From assembly GCA_009823505.1 (NCBI GenBank), contig VZQC01009508.1, forward strand, positions 1,068,132 through 1,132,131: a stretch of DNA of 64,000 nucleotides. Reading direction: 5' to 3'. The DNA comes from Rhizomys pruinosus (Eukaryota > Chordata > Mammalia > Rodentia > Spalacidae). The notes beneath the pieces are model-generated. The model did no database searches, was not told the DNA's origin, and saw only the letters and a program-made list of their open reading frames with translations. The translations under genes and the position numbers were made by a program. Below, in pieces: positions 1 through 11,715 of this stretch; within the stretch, counting starts at the first letter, position 1; each line of letters begins with the position of its first letter.

Positions 1-199
1 TATGTTTGAGTGTTATGCCCGCATATATGTTAGTGCGCCCATGTTGTATAATGCCCATGGAGGCCAGAAGAGGGCATCAGGTCACCTGGAGCTTGAGTTA
101 CGGATGGTTGTTAGCCTCCACTGGGTGCTGGGATTCAAACCCAGGTCTTCTTCAAGAACAGCCAATACTCTTAACTGCTAAGCCACCTCTTCAGTCCCC
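1..199 (-). repeat. B2 SINE, antisense, 3' part cut by window edge
   Basis: Read on the minus strand this is a tRNA-derived B2 SINE. The antisense form of the head (cttcagtcccc) lies near 190-199, and the diagnostic core agaagagggcatc lies near 65-80. The A-rich tail would lie to the left, outside the window. Several substitutions from the other B2 copies here suggest an older copy. A 72-residue open frame across it has no meaning. Confidence 0.85.
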
Positions 200-204
200 T
201 GCCC

Positions 205-395
205 CCCCCCCTTTTATGAGATAGGGTCTTTGGCCGGCCTGGAACTCACTGGTTGGCTGGTGAGCCCCTGGCATCTGTCTGTCTCCACCTCCTAGAACAG
301 GGATTACAGTTGCATATTACCATGTCTCATCTTTTATGTGAGTTCTGGGGATTGAACTCAGATCCAACTGAGCTACCTCCCCCATCCCTGTCCCT
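205..395 (-). repeat. B4-type (B1 + ID composite) SINE, antisense
   Basis: A B1-like half is recognisable in antisense (gatagggtctt, ggcctggaactcac, cctagaacagggattac), followed by an ID/tRNA-like half (ggggattgaactcagatcc, gagctacctcccc). This order is that of rodent B4 composites. The copy is clearly diverged, so it is an old insertion. The exact subfamily is uncertain. Confidence 0.6.
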
Positions 396-439
396 GCTTA
401 CCTAATTTTAAATGTTTATGGGTGTCTTTCTTTTTTAAA

Positions 440-623
440 AAATATTTGTGTGTGTGCATGTGAGTGTATTGCCTGCATGTATGTAAGTATAACCATGTTG
501 TGCAATGCTCAAGGAGATCAAAAGAGGGCATCAGATCCCCTGGAACTGGAGTTAATGCCTGTCGTTAGCTGCCATGTGGGTGCCAGGGCTCCTAGCCACC
601 ACTGAGCCATCTCTCCAGCCCAG
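440..623 (-). repeat. B2 SINE, antisense, internal deletion
   Basis: The antisense B2 core is present (gtgcaatgctcaagg, agagggcatcagatc, gccatgtgggtgccag) and the head ends in ctctccagcccag. The stretch that normally carries the B box and most of the A-box side is missing between gggct and the final head. This copy could not be transcribed by Pol III. Confidence 0.8.
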
Positions 624-985
624 AATTGTCCCTGCCCAGGACTTTTCTTTGAGTGGTGTGGGGGAGCCAGCTGCTGTCACAAGCTCTTTTTAACAGCAGA
701 GGACAAGCGGCTGGCCATGGCCACAATGGCACCTGGTGCTTCCTGTGACTCAATTTTATTTTAATCTAAGTTCTGATTAAAAGGAAACTCCTGGAGTCAC
801 ATGTCACAACTATGGTACACTAACTTCAAGATGAATTAGAATGTTTTCCCACAGAGGGAAGTAAGAAAATGATACCATCTTCCCAGGAAACATAAGTTTG
901 ATCAATCATAGTAAGGTTAAATCTAATTCAAATGTTCTGTTTGATTCTTACCATCCAGGGCAGCGACACAGATGTTGGCTTCCTT
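624..985. other. Single-copy sequence, no feature seen
   Basis: I see no recognisable repeat, splice-bounded open frame or regulatory cluster between the B2 SINE and the TG microsatellite. Confidence 0.5.
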
Positions 986-1030
<45 letters not shown>

Positions 1031-1058
1031 TGTTTGTCTGTCTGTCTGTCTGTCTGCA
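986..1058. repeat. (TG)n followed by (CTGT)n microsatellite
   Basis: A pure TG run to about 1029 is followed by CTGT/CTGTTTGT units to about 1057. Alternating purine-pyrimidine runs of this length are mutable and can adopt Z-DNA. It sits at the start of a degraded B3-like SINE, a usual place for such tracts in rodents. Confidence 0.95.
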
Positions 1059-1290
1059 GGTGAATGTGCAGATGTGTATTTGTGCACCTAAAGGTCAGAA
1101 GTCAACCTCAGGCATCTGCCTTGATTGTAAGACATGCTCTCTCCTTGGAGCGCACTGATCACCAATTCTGCGAGGCTGTTTCTGCCTGGAGGTGAGAATG
1201 ACTGGGTCAGGCTTTTTTTTTTTTTAATGTGGGTGCTGGGGTAGAACTGAGGTCCTCACACTGATAAGGCAAGCACTTTACCATTCACTT
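1059..1290 (-). repeat. Degenerate B3/B4-like SINE, antisense
   Basis: Pieces resemble the antisense B3/B4 pattern: aaaggtcagaagtcaacc at the left, and the ID-like block gtgggtgctggggtagaac with gcaagcactttacc at 1225-1285. The middle is poorly matched, so this may be two overlapping remnants. Confidence 0.4.
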
Positions 1291-4200
1291 GACATATAAT
1301 TTCTTAAATCAGTTTCTGGAGAGAAGAATGGAATAATATCTGGACTATGGATAAGGACACTATGTTCAAGATATCCCATCTGCCTTGGACATAAGGCCTA
1401 AGAAACTCTATATAGACAGCAGACAGAAAATAGCAGAATGGTGATGAGATCCATCAGAGAAACATGCTCTTGCTGAGATGCAGCCTGCTTCACACCCCAC
1501 CCTGAGGTGGGATGGGTCAAGCTGTTAGGGATCTTCCATACTGTTATCACACACTGTTAGTCATTTAACAAGCTTTCTGGGCTGCATCTCAGGGTGTGCA
1601 ACAGCTAACCTTCCACAAACAGAGTCCTTAATCCCCTCGGAGCAGATCATAATCTTTGTAAGAAACACCTATATTCTTTGTACATTGCAGACACGTGGTT
1701 CATACATGTGTATATAGTCATATATATGAATATGATCTTATCTGCTGTGATCACATCTATTGTGATCATGCTAAGATTATTTTTCACCAAGCTAAATATC
1801 CTTACTTTCTAAAAATAATTCCTGGAGTCCATAAGATTCAACTTCCTCTTGGTCCACTAACTATAACCCAAGGCTAACCCTTGAAGTTTACTGGCTAATT
1901 AGCCCAAATGTGTTAGCCATTGGCACACTGACATAACTAATTTCATTAAATAAATTTTCTAAAGTTTCTGGGGGAATACCAGGAGGCAACGGAGAAAATA
2001 AAACTGAGTATGCTAATGAAAAAGATTAAAGAGACGAATGAGGATCTCACTGGTGACATTGGCTTACACCAGATGCATGCTAGCTTTCTGAGAGGCACTA
2101 GCTCAGGGAAGGACAGGCAACCTAGATAAACTAGGTTGAACTGAGACTTAGAGACACTTGAGAAGGCAAACTTCTGGAAAATATCGGAAGAGAGTCCTAA
2201 GCTATTCATTTGCCAAATATTTCTAGAAGGGGGACTCTGAATCAGGAGTTCCACTAGACATTGGCTACGCAGTGTGAAATGTGAGTGATGGTGTCAGATT
2301 ATCCAGAGAGAAGAAGATGGGCAACCCAAATAAGCAAAGTGGACCTGACACTGATTCAAGGGATGGCGTGAAAAACCTGGAAGTGGGCAACATCCAGGCC
2401 AGTGGGAGTTTCAGCAAGAGACGGTGAAGGCTGGAGAACTCTTGACATTGGGTAAAGAGTTGGCAACAGAAGACAGCAACTGTAAAGGAACTAGGGAATT
2501 AGATTGAGAGCTTCGAGGATGAGGCCAAGTCCCAGCCACTATAATCTACAAAAAGTATTCTATACTAGGACAAAGCCTCTTTAACAAACTTAGAATAATG
2601 CACTGTCACAGCTGAATAGGTGACAAGATTCACATAACCTAGACCTCCCCCCACCCCCAATCTGAGATCCAGGTTGGGCCTGGAGCCTGGTGCAGAGCTA
2701 ATCTCTGTGCAGAGCCCAAGTGGGTCTAGGGATTAGTATTGCCACTCTCAAGCCACCACCCTCTTCCTAGCATCCCTTTCTTGACATGCCAATCCTCATT
2801 TCTGCAACTTGGGAGCTGCTGTGGCCCATTAGATCAAAGGAATGTAGCGATCTGCTCCCCCCCCCTTGAGGCTGCTCCTAAGAAATACCAAGTTAAACCT
2901 GAACAAGACATTCTGTTCAGCATTACAGGAACTACTAATGAAGGTGAGGCGCAATTACTGTAACCTAGAATTAAAGATGTGCATGTAATGCACACATTTC
3001 CTTGGAACCGCTCAAATCTAAATAGAGTTAAGATAGTCATACAGTATAGTTTAAATAATCTCCAAAATTCAGAGAGCCGTATTTATCCCAAGTATAGCAC
3101 ATTTGATAGCAAAATCTCTTCTCCCCATAATTTTCTCCCCTTGTAAGTATGTTAACAGTTGTAAACTTCAGGCAATTGGTAATTTTCCAACAGTACAAAC
3201 ATTTCAGAGTGTTACATAAATGCTTAGCGCTCATCAATTTTAATTAACAGCCTTGGCTGATTTGATTATTGGATTCTTGGAATTTCCCACTCAAATACCA
3301 GCTCTTCATAAGTAAGGAGGATATGATTTCTCTCTTCTAACCAGAGCAAATTGCTGCATAGTATGTGAATAAATTCTCCACTTCCCAGAACCGGTGGCAA
3401 ATTCACAGAGCTCCATAAAATTCATGCCTGACTCACTGCTGTGGCTGCATAATTAAAAGAAAACTAATATATTGACTACTTCTCCTCAAAATAGCATTCA
3501 TAAGTCACTGCTGCCCTAGAGAAGCTTGTTGCTAAAAGGATTATGGGCAATATCATCTTCACGATGAAAGAGAAAGGATGGCCTGGGTTTCATCTCACAC
3601 AAATCCAAAGCACTCCATACGCTAATGTCTTACATAAGTCCTGAGCAATCGTGATAGCCATAGGAAATAGTTGTCCAGTGTACAGATTTACCACCAAGTT
3701 ATTACTTTATCTCTGTGGCACTGGCCCTTACCTCCCAAGCCCAACTCATAGAAGGCTTATTTTTAGCAGTGACTAAAGGACTCTGTGCTCTAATTTATGC
3801 ACAGATATAAAATCAATAATTACTTAGTCGACCTTTTCATTCGTCTAAATTTGGCCTGGCGTAATGGAAGCTGTCCACACAGTTCCCATTGAGAATGATA
3901 AATAGGAGACAGTTGCATATCTCTATCTTCTAGTTCAGGGTCAGATGAAACCAGAGGCAGCTCCAAGCACAGCCGCTCCTTGAACTGAGCCACACAGACT
4001 TTTCTCTGAGGCAGATTCCATTCTGAGGAGGATTGACTGGGTCTCTTTCCAAAGAGGAATGCAAACTCCACTCAGCCCTGTTTTGGCTTGGTTGAGTAGC
4101 ACGGACTTTCAGTAGGTTGATCCACCCAGTCAAAGAGATGAGCAACAGTAACACTGAAATGTATACCGACCCCAGAATGGGCACACGATTAAGAGGGGAT

Positions 4201-4694
4201 CTGACAGAAGTCAGAAGCAGGTGTCCCTGTGCAAGGTGGGGGACGGAAATATCCAAGGTTCAGCTAGACTTCCAGAAACATTTATCTGTGTCTAGCTGTC
4301 CAACAGCCTCTTTTCATTTTGGAGGTTTTCGAACGCTGATTTTCCCCAGAAGGCATGATGGTGTGGTGCCACTTTGTCTTTAGACAGGAATTTTGGTCGT
4401 TTAGAGTCCCCCTCTTCTGTTTCATGAACTTGCTTTTTCCTCGTTCCCTCAGAATTATGTGAACCTGCAGCGAGCTTGTCTTCGAGCTTTCAATGACTCT
4501 TAACAGTGCAGCAAGGAGATCTCCATGCTGGTGTTAGTCATACCTGCACTGAATAAGGAGGTTCAGCTGGCCAGACCAGAGATCTCTGTCTTAGGAAATG
4601 GTGCTTCAGTGAGACATGCAAAGTATTTAAGAGATATGTGAGAGCTGGACAGTTATTCAAGTCCTTAATAATATATAATAATATGATTATGTAA
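1291..4694. other. Single-copy sequence, no gene recognised
   Basis: About 3.4 kb without a repeat I can name. Open frames are all short (at most about 108 codons), lack splice-site context and resemble no family I know. The part near 3240-3700 is AT-rich and free of visible repeats and could include conserved non-coding sequence, but that needs an alignment. Confidence 0.5.
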
Positions 4695-4915
4695 TATTTA
4701 TTATGCATTTCTTACAGGTGAGCATTTTTAAGTGCTTACTAGCTATTAACTCACTGAATCTTTATCATAAGCCTGGTGTGGGAAAGATTCTTAAACTGTT
4801 TTACAGATGAAACAAATATGTAAGTGACCTTGTCCAAGGTCACTGTAGCAGTGGGTGATGGATCAGAGCTTACAGTCTGTGCAATCTGCTTCCAGGCCCA
4901 AGTTCGATGGTCTAG
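4695..4915 (+). repeat. MIR SINE, sense
   Basis: The order of short motifs is that of the ancient mammalian MIR: gagcatttttaagtgc, a tattaactcactgaatc block, a ttttacagatgaaac core and ccaaggtcac near 4836. Divergence is high, as expected for an element that predates the placental radiation. The right edge is approximate. Confidence 0.75.
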
Positions 4916-6068
4916 GAAGCTCTCACGGATTCAGAATGGTACATACATTATCTGATTGACACCTCATAACAGACCCTGGCCTTTGACTCCCTTCGTCTTC
5001 TTCTCATTGTGCTCTAGTAACCTCTTTACATTTTCTGCCTGGCAACACAGCTCTCTTTTAGAAGGCTTGAACAAAGGCTCAGCCGGGAAGACCTGTTACA
5101 TACCAGACATTCTCTGACACCAATCCCTGTGTTTATCAACCACTTTTTAGGAAAGTTCAGTATTCCTCAGCATGGATGCCTGGCATGCAAAAAAAATACA
5201 GAGCGTATCCAGCAAAGGCTGACGCCAGGGAGCAGTGAGGGAAAGATCACAGGGCCCCGAAGCCAGGAGGGGAGGGAAAAGAAGGCCTAGAAGAGGCTTT
5301 GGAACACAAAAGCCCCAGACTCTCAGGGGCTTGGTGGCCAGCTGCTCACATCTTTGCATAAAACATGGGCACAAGGCTGTCGGGGGATGCAGTAAGGATG
5401 GCTCCCAGGAGCAACCAGCAAATTGGAGAATGTGCCTTGGTGAGGAGGGGAGTTCAGGGAAAAGAGGAGAAAGGAGGCTTTTCTCTCATGTGTGCCTAAG
5501 AAATGCATATTGCACAGAGCTAAGAGGAAAATCAGAACAGTTCAAGTGCTAAGACACTTGGTATATTGCTTTAAATTCTCCTGGCAACATCTAATGTCCT
5601 CACCAACACAGAGGGGAATCTAGCCACCTGTCAGCCCCAAGACACACTGCCGACTGTTCAGGGAGATATTCTAGACAGGAAGGAGCCTGCCACGATAATT
5701 ACAGCACACTGTGATAGCCCTAAACAAGGCCATCCTCCGTGCATTATCTGAGGCTTTTTGTCAGCCCCTCTGAAAGCCATCAGCTAACTGGGCATGCTTT
5801 ACCAGCCAAAGAAACTGATGTTTGGCTTTGGGTGATTTGTGGAATCTGAATTCTCATTATGCTGAAAGTATTACAGTCCACAATTGAAAAGCTCTAAGGA
5901 AGGAATTCGAGGTGCCAAAAATGACAAAGAAATCCAGGGACACTAGGATTGTTTAATTACACATACCAGATTTTTTAATGGATTCATTCCATTTGAAGAA
6001 TGTATAATTTTGAATTTTTAATGAAAAAATAAGACCTTAAATATTTTATGGAGTGAAGGAGTGGGATT
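4916..6068. other. Single-copy sequence, no gene recognised
   Basis: No nameable repeat. Two overlapping open frames of about 100 and 75 codons (5147-5552, opposite strands) have low-complexity composition and no domain I recognise. I treat them as chance. Confidence 0.5.
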
Positions 6069-6083
6069 AAGAGCTTAAAAATT

Positions 6084-6359
6084 GGGGCTGGAGAGATGGC
6101 CTAGCGGTTAAGAGCGCCGACTGCTCTTGCAGAGAACCCGGGATCGATCCCAGCACCCACATGGCGGCTGAGAACCATCTGTAACTCCAATTCCAGGAGA
6201 ACTCCAGTTCCAGGGGAATCCGACACCCTCTTCTGACCTCCACGGCATTGCACAACATGGGTGCACAGACCTGCATGCAGACAGTACATTCATACACATG
6301 AATAAATAAATAAGTAAATGAATAAATAAATAAAATAAAACTAAAAAAATTTTTTTAAA
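6084..6359 (+). repeat. B2 SINE, sense, with perfect 15-bp TSD
   Basis: A full-length B2 runs from the ggggctggagagatgg head to an aataaataaa-rich tail. It is bracketed by identical 15-bp TSDs at 6069-6083 and 6360-6374 (aagagcttaaaaatt). The A box (tggcctagcgg) is at 6097-6107, but the B box has changed to ggatcgatccc. The intact TSD and close match to other B2 copies here point to a recent insertion. Confidence 0.95.
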
Positions 6360-6374
6360 AAGAGCTTAAAAATT

Positions 6375-7975
6375 ATTTACAATATACTGAAATAGAACTG
6401 GAAGTAGCAATTAAAAGAAGTCTATAAGTTTTCGTATTTCAGATCAGAAGGCTAGGGCTGGAGAAAATGGGATAGGAATCCTATTCTTCAGCAAAACATG
6501 TCTAGAGGAAAGATGTCCTCCTCTGGTCAACTTTACCTGGACAGAAGACATGGTACCACAGCCAGCACAACTGGGAGGTCAAGAAGCCAATTTATGGGGA
6601 AGTTTTACATTACTAGATATGGATAGCCTGGTTAAGCAGAGAATGACAGGAGGTGTAGCATGTACGAAACTTTGAATACTTATGATACAAGAGGTTATTG
6701 ATGCTTCTCTATGAGAACAAATGACCAGAAAGAGGGACATGAAAGGATTTCGAATGTTCTGGAAACTGAGGAATACTCACAATGGAGAAGCCTGGAAGCT
6801 CAGGATTAATCTCCCATAGTGGTGTGCAGAACATGCATCAGTTAAGACTCTTACATGAGATTCTTTAGCAATGCTCAAAAGACAGAGCAATCAAAAAGCT
6901 TGATGTTACTTGGAAGGGCCTAAAGCATTAGTGAGTAAAAATCCCGATTCCACAACAGAATAAAGATGGGAATTCCTCAGGTCACCCTGGAGGCTGTATC
7001 GGTGTGGTCTGTGTTAATGTGGTTAGGTGGAATGTCACTTGCCTAAAAAGTTCCTCAGGATTCCTCTTTCAGGTCTGGGAAGAAGTAACAAGTATCTCAC
7101 CTACCTGCCCACTTCAGTTATCTGTAAAACAGGAAGAGAGATACGGAGTCACAATTTTCTGGATGTTACAATGCACAGAGAATGGGCAAAACAAAACAGA
7201 GAGCTCCCTGGTCACCTAGGCACTGCCTGCAAACACCCTCAATGGGCAGAGGAAAACCCAGCCCATCATGGATTTTATTAGAAAGTGACATGACAGTTAA
7301 GTGAAATAATGTGTTAACATACACTAGCTAAATTGTAGCTATTATTTTTAATGTATCTATTAAATAATGGTTTTCCCAAGAAGAACAGAGGTAAAATAAT
7401 GGTTTTCCCAAGAACAGAGGTATTTTGCAGACCACTGTTAGACAGAAATAATTGTTGAATTTTTCTAACTAAGGAAATATAATCCATCTTGCTTCAACTG
7501 CTATGTAGTTATTTATTCAGAGTATCTTTTGTTTATAAGTTAATTAGAAATCAAGGTCACAGACGCAATTAGAGCTAGTGAGGTAGAGTTAAGTAGAGAA
7601 AGATATTTATTCAGAGGTCCCCTGAAATGAATCTACACACCGACAATCTATTGGACAATTTGGGGAAACCTCCTAGAGAATAACTGTGGAGCTATAAACA
7701 AGGTGCACATGACATTCTGGTCATTCAGAGGGGAAAGAATTCTCTGAGATCTTTAGCCATACACTAAGATCCCCCACGAGAGCACATCTTAGTAGAAGAG
7801 GTGTCTAGATGCCTATAGGGAACAAGAAACCAAGCCCCGACACATCCACACTGACCTACTAGCTCCAAGTTTGGTGGTACAAAATTCCATACTCTTCAAG
7901 GAATGATCAAAACACCACATTTTCAGTAATCTAATAACCTAATATCTATGACATAATAAAGAATCAATTTATAGA
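6375..7975. other. Single-copy sequence, no gene recognised
   Basis: No transposon I can name in 1.6 kb apart from a small tandem duplication at 7361-7420. Short open frames at 7004-7281 overlap in two phases and show no known domain. Confidence 0.5.
7361..7420. repeat. Tandem duplication of about 30 bp
   Basis: Two adjacent copies share aataatggttttcccaag and acagagg. The left copy is 31 bp and the right copy 29 bp; they differ mainly by one extra aag-type triplet in the left copy and one extra A in the right. This is a slippage-type duplication in otherwise single-copy DNA. Confidence 0.9.
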
Positions 7976-8124
7976 GCTAGGGAGATGACTAGAGAGATGG
8001 GGTTGAGAGTATTTGCTGCTCTTCCAGAGGACCTGAGTTCGGTCCCTAGCATCTACATGGGATGACTCATGACTGCCTGTAACTGCAGTTCCGGGAGGTC
8101 CTATGCCTTCTTCTGGCCTCTGTA

Positions 8125-8127
<3 letters not shown>
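7976..8127 (+). repeat. B2-like SINE, sense, diverged
   Basis: Matches the B2 order: gagagatggggttgaga, tgctgctcttccagagg, gagttcggtccctagc and cttcttctggcctctg. The A-tail position is taken over by TA and GA microsatellites. Divergence is greater than in the young B2 copies. Confidence 0.7.
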
Positions 8128-8185
<58 letters not shown>

Positions 8186-8186
8186 T
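8128..8186. repeat. (TA)n then (GA)n microsatellite
   Basis: A pure TA run to about 8165 is followed by a GA run to about 8185, directly at the 3' end of the B2-like SINE. It probably expanded from the SINE tail. Confidence 0.95.
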
Positions 8187-8961
8187 ACATAAATTTTAAA
8201 AATTTAACATGCCCAAAACAGGAAAATGTAACCAAGAGAAAAATCTACCAATGTAAATAGATTCAGAGACAATGCAGATCCTTTGGAAGTATCAAACATT
8301 ATTTTTAAAGAGCTCTTATAATTATGTTTGTTAAGTTAATGGAAAAGAGGAACATATGACTAAACAGAGGCTCTCAGGAGAGATGTAGAAATTCTAGAAT
8401 TAGTACAATATTAAGTGAGAAATTCAGGAGAGGAATTTGACAGTATAGCAGAAACCCTAGAGGATCTCTAATTGGTAATCATCATCTAAGACAGGTGAGC
8501 AGAAGCCTCCATAATGAAATACTAAAAGAAAAATAGTGATGAAGAAAAATGTGAAAGAACAGAACCTCAGTGGCCTGACAGACAATGCCAGCAGGGCTAC
8601 CCTGAGTCACAGAAGAATAAAAGGAGAAAGAGAATGGAGCAAATGGCAAGGTTCTAAAGCAAAAAAAAATTTTTTGAAGAAATGATGCCTCAGTATCTTC
8701 CAAATTTGGGATCCATGCACAGATGAAAGAAGCTTCAAGAGATCCCAAGCAGGATAAATAAAAAGAAAATCTTACTGGGACTAATATAATTTTTCTAATA
8801 TAAATTGAATACCAATTATAGTAAGAAAATCTTAAAAACAGCCAGAAGAAAAGGAAAAGGTACATTATAATCAGGGCAAGATGCTAAGGATGGAAGGTGA
8901 TGTCTCTTCAAAAACAACACAACCACAAGAGAAGTTACTGACATCTTTAAAAGTGTGAGAA

Positions 8962-9180
8962 GATGCTGGAGACATGGCTCAGTGGTTAAGAGCACTGGCT
9001 GCTCTTGCAGAGGACCCAGGTTCAATTCCCAGTACCCACATGGTGGCTAACAACCATCCCTAACTCTAGTTCCAGGGAATCTGACACCCCCTTCTGAACT
9101 CCTTGGGCACTGTACAATACAGGTACACCTACTTCCATGCAGGCAATACACTGCTACACATAAGCTAAAAATGATGAATA
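8962..9180 (+). repeat. B2 SINE, sense
   Basis: Head gatgctggagacatggctcag, B-box area aggttcaattccc, core ttctgaactccttggg and a weak A-rich tail. It interrupts the L1M relic. Substitutions in the B box (ttcaattcc) make Pol III activity less likely than in the young copies. Confidence 0.85.
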
Positions 9181-9620
9181 GAATATTTAAAAGCATGAGA
9201 AGAAAAAATAGCTACCAAACTAGAATTCTATATCCAGATAAAATTACCCTTCAAAAATGAAAGAAAAACGATTCAGAAAAACATTGGCTGTGGTAGACTT
9301 TAATCAACAGCTGATGTGACTATAAGAGTTAGTGAAGAAATTTCTTTAGGCTGAAGAGAAATGATACTTGAATCTACTCTTAACTGAAAAAGTGAAGTGC
9401 TACAAACATAATATGTAGGCAAGCAAAAAAGATACTTTTCCTACTTTTATTACATTAGTGTTTCAAAACAAAGATATTAACAAACTACTTTAGAATTTAT
9501 TACACACATGCAGGCATAATAGGGACGAATGGAAGGGTGGCTTGGAAGTTTTCTTATGTGAAGTGGTACAACAGGAATTCAAAATAAGGTCTGATAAATA
9601 AGGAATGTTACCCAGAATAA

Positions 9621-9864
9621 CTTTATTTTTTTAATTTTATTTATTTTTGTATGTGTATGAGTGTACTGTCTGCATGTAGGTCTGTGCACCCGTGTTGTGC
9701 AATGCCGCGGAGGTCAGAAGAGGGTCTCAGATTCCCCTGGAACTAGAGTTCTCCTGAAATTGGAGTTACAGATGGTTCTTAGCCACCATGTGGGTGCTGG
9801 GGATCGAACCCCGGTCCTCTGCAAGAGCAGTCAGTGCTCTTAACCGCTAGGCTATCTCTCCAGC
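9621..9864 (-). repeat. B2 SINE, antisense, young-type
   Basis: Full antisense B2 with the T-rich side on the left and ctatctctccagcccc on the right. A short direct repeat (cccagaataa) at 9611-9620 and 9865-9874 is the likely TSD. It carries the extra second ctccagttcc-type block seen in other young B2s of the window. It lies inverted relative to the B2 at 8962, about 440 bp away. Confidence 0.9.
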
Positions 9865-9895
9865 CCCAGAATAAAAACTTTAAAAATAAAACAGA

Positions 9896-10215
9896 GGCCA
9901 GCGAGATGGTTCAGCGGGTTAAAGAAGCATGAGGGGCTGAGTCTGATTCTCAGAATCCATTGAAAAAGCCAGATGCTGTAGTGTGTGTGCATCTGTAATT
10001 CAAGCACTCCTACAGGGAGTTAGGGTGGGGGTGGGGCACAGGAGAGTTCTCCAGAAGCTGATGGGCCAGCTAGCCTGGAGCGTGCTGACCAACAGAAGCA
10101 AGAGACCTTGCTCAACAAGGAGGAAGGAGAGAACTGACTCCTGACCTCCACACATGTGTCCTGGAACATGTGCACCCCACACACACACTCACATACCACA
10201 CACAGACACACACAC
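9896..10215 (+). repeat. B3/B4-class composite SINE, sense
   Basis: A tRNA-like head (gccagcgagatggttcagc) is followed by a B1-like middle (ctgtaattcaagcactcc, agctagcctggag, caagagaccttgctcaac) and a CA-rich end. It is inserted in the L1M relic, which resumes after 10215. Confidence 0.75.
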
Positions 10216-10954
10216 ATAGGTACTACTATTACTCTTAATAATAAATAACAATTTCAAAATAAAACAAATATAAGTAGCTAGCAAGTCAATATCAGAAATA
10301 ATATATAATATTGAAAATAATCCCAAAAGAATATAAAAAGGAGACAAAAGAACCAAGAACAGAGGGAAACAGAGAAAACAAATAGCAACATATAACATAA
10401 TGGCATTAATAACTACATTGTGTCTAAATGTACTATCATTATAACAAAAAGTAGAGACTAACCCACAATATGCCCAAGACTAAATACATGCTATTTAAAA
10501 GAGATGACATATTGGTTAAAATAACAAAATAGAAAGAATGTATTATGCAACACTAATTATGAAAAATCTGAAATGTCCAGGAACGTATCAAACAGACCTC
10601 AGGATAAGACAGAGATAAACCAGGATATTTCATAAGGATAAAAGGGTCAATTCATCAAGATAAGAATCCCTAAATTGATATGCACCTAATTACAGAGTTT
10701 CAAAATACCTGAAGCAAAATATGCCAGAAGTAAGAAAGAAATAGACAAATCAACAAATATATAATTGTATATTAAACACTTGGTTATTAACCAAAAAATA
10801 GTAGACAAGTAATCAGGAAGAAAGGAGATTTTAATAGAATATAAAAACCTTCAAACTGGGATCCACTGCTCTCCACTCTCAGACTCACAAAGAAAACCAT
10901 AGATTGACTTCATGCCTAATTTTCAATGGAGTCTTATTAAAACTATTTAACTAA

Positions 10955-11095
10955 GCCGGGCGTGGTGGCGCACGCCTTTAATCCTAGCACTTGGGAGGCG
11001 GAGGCAGGCGGATCTTTGTGAGTTCAAGGTCAGCCTGGTCTACAGAGTGAGTTCCAGGCCAGCTTGGGTTACAAGGAGACCCTGTCTCGAAAAAC

Positions 11096-11125
<30 letters not shown>
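10955..11125 (+). repeat. B1 SINE, sense, with 15-bp TSD
   Basis: Nearly intact 7SL-derived B1 from gccgggcgtggtggcgc to ccctgtctcgaaaaacc, ending in a pure A tail. TSDs aaaactatttaacta lie at 10939-10953 and 11126-11140. High similarity to consensus suggests a recent insertion. A B1 in the opposite orientation begins 290 bp downstream. Confidence 0.95.
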
Positions 11126-11131
<6 letters not shown>

Positions 11132-11339
11132 ATTTAACTAGCCAAGTCACAAGTATTTTGTTAATTAGGAGGAAAAATCCAGAACCTCTTCAAGTATCAT
11201 CTTTGGTAGTAATCTGGATATTTATTTTTTTTCTTCTTTATAACCTGAAGCCATGGGACTCCATTGAAATTCATTCTCTTCTCTGTGGGGTTCTATAAAA
11301 TGGACTTTTGGAACTGAGGAGATTTTAAACATCACATAG

Positions 11340-11715
11340 TTCAAATGTTACATTTTACAGAAGAGAGATTCTACTGATTTTATGAGCCCTGTTCAATTGT
11401 AACTCATCTACATTTTCTTTGTTTTTTTTTTTTTTTTTTTTTTGGTCTTTTTGAGACAGGGTCTCCCTGTAGTCCCAGCTGTCCTGGAACTCACTCTGTA
11501 GACCAGGCTGGCCTTGAACTCACAAAGATCCGCCTGCCTCTGCCTCCCAAGTGCTAGGATTAAAGGCGTGCACCACCATGCCTGGCAACACACATCTACA
11601 TTTTCAAGGTGAGAGAACAGTATGCCTTAGAAAGCCTGACTAGCTTGACCAGAATCACACAGCCCATAAGTGGTAGCACATGGGCTCTGACCCCCACAGT
11701 GTCATTCTGAAGCTC
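11340..11715 (+). repeat. MIR SINE, sense, split by a B1
   Basis: MIR-like ttacattttacagaag at about 11347-11362 and agcttgaccagaatcacacag with taagtggtag at 11642-11675 are in correct order on either side of the B1 at 11418-11592. Old and diverged; the edges are approximate. Confidence 0.6.
11418..11592 (-). repeat. B1 SINE, antisense, with 13-bp TSD
   Basis: Full B1 in antisense: a T run, ctttttgagacagggtc, gaccaggctggccttg, and ctaggattaaaggcgtgc near the right end. TSDs catctacattttc lie at 11405-11417 and 11593-11605. It is inserted inside a MIR. With the B1 at 10955 it forms a roughly 170-bp inverted repeat. Confidence 0.95.

Larger units (their letters stand above)
8220..10860 (+). 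mobile_element. Ancient mammalian L1M relic, with ORF2 endonuclease-region sequence
   Basis: Low-similarity but collinear match to old mammalian L1: agaacctcagtggcctg near 8563, aatgatgcctcag and cttccaaatttggg near 8682-8710, agaattctatatccag with aaaattacccttcaaaaatg near 9220-9255, then endonuclease-region sequence near 10410-10770 (aaagggtcaattcatcaaga at about 10641, tgcacctaattacagag, gacaaatcaacaa). No frame stays open. It is interrupted by SINEs at 8962, 9621 and 9896. The L1M subfamily is not resolved. Confidence 0.75.

Noticed and set aside
6084..6299. Cys-rich peptides (MYCLHA... type) recurring at 6, 9.6, 14.6, 25, 40.7, 45.9 and 47.7 kb as a gene family
   Set aside because: All are antisense translations of B2 SINEs; the recurrence is repeat copy number, not a protein family.
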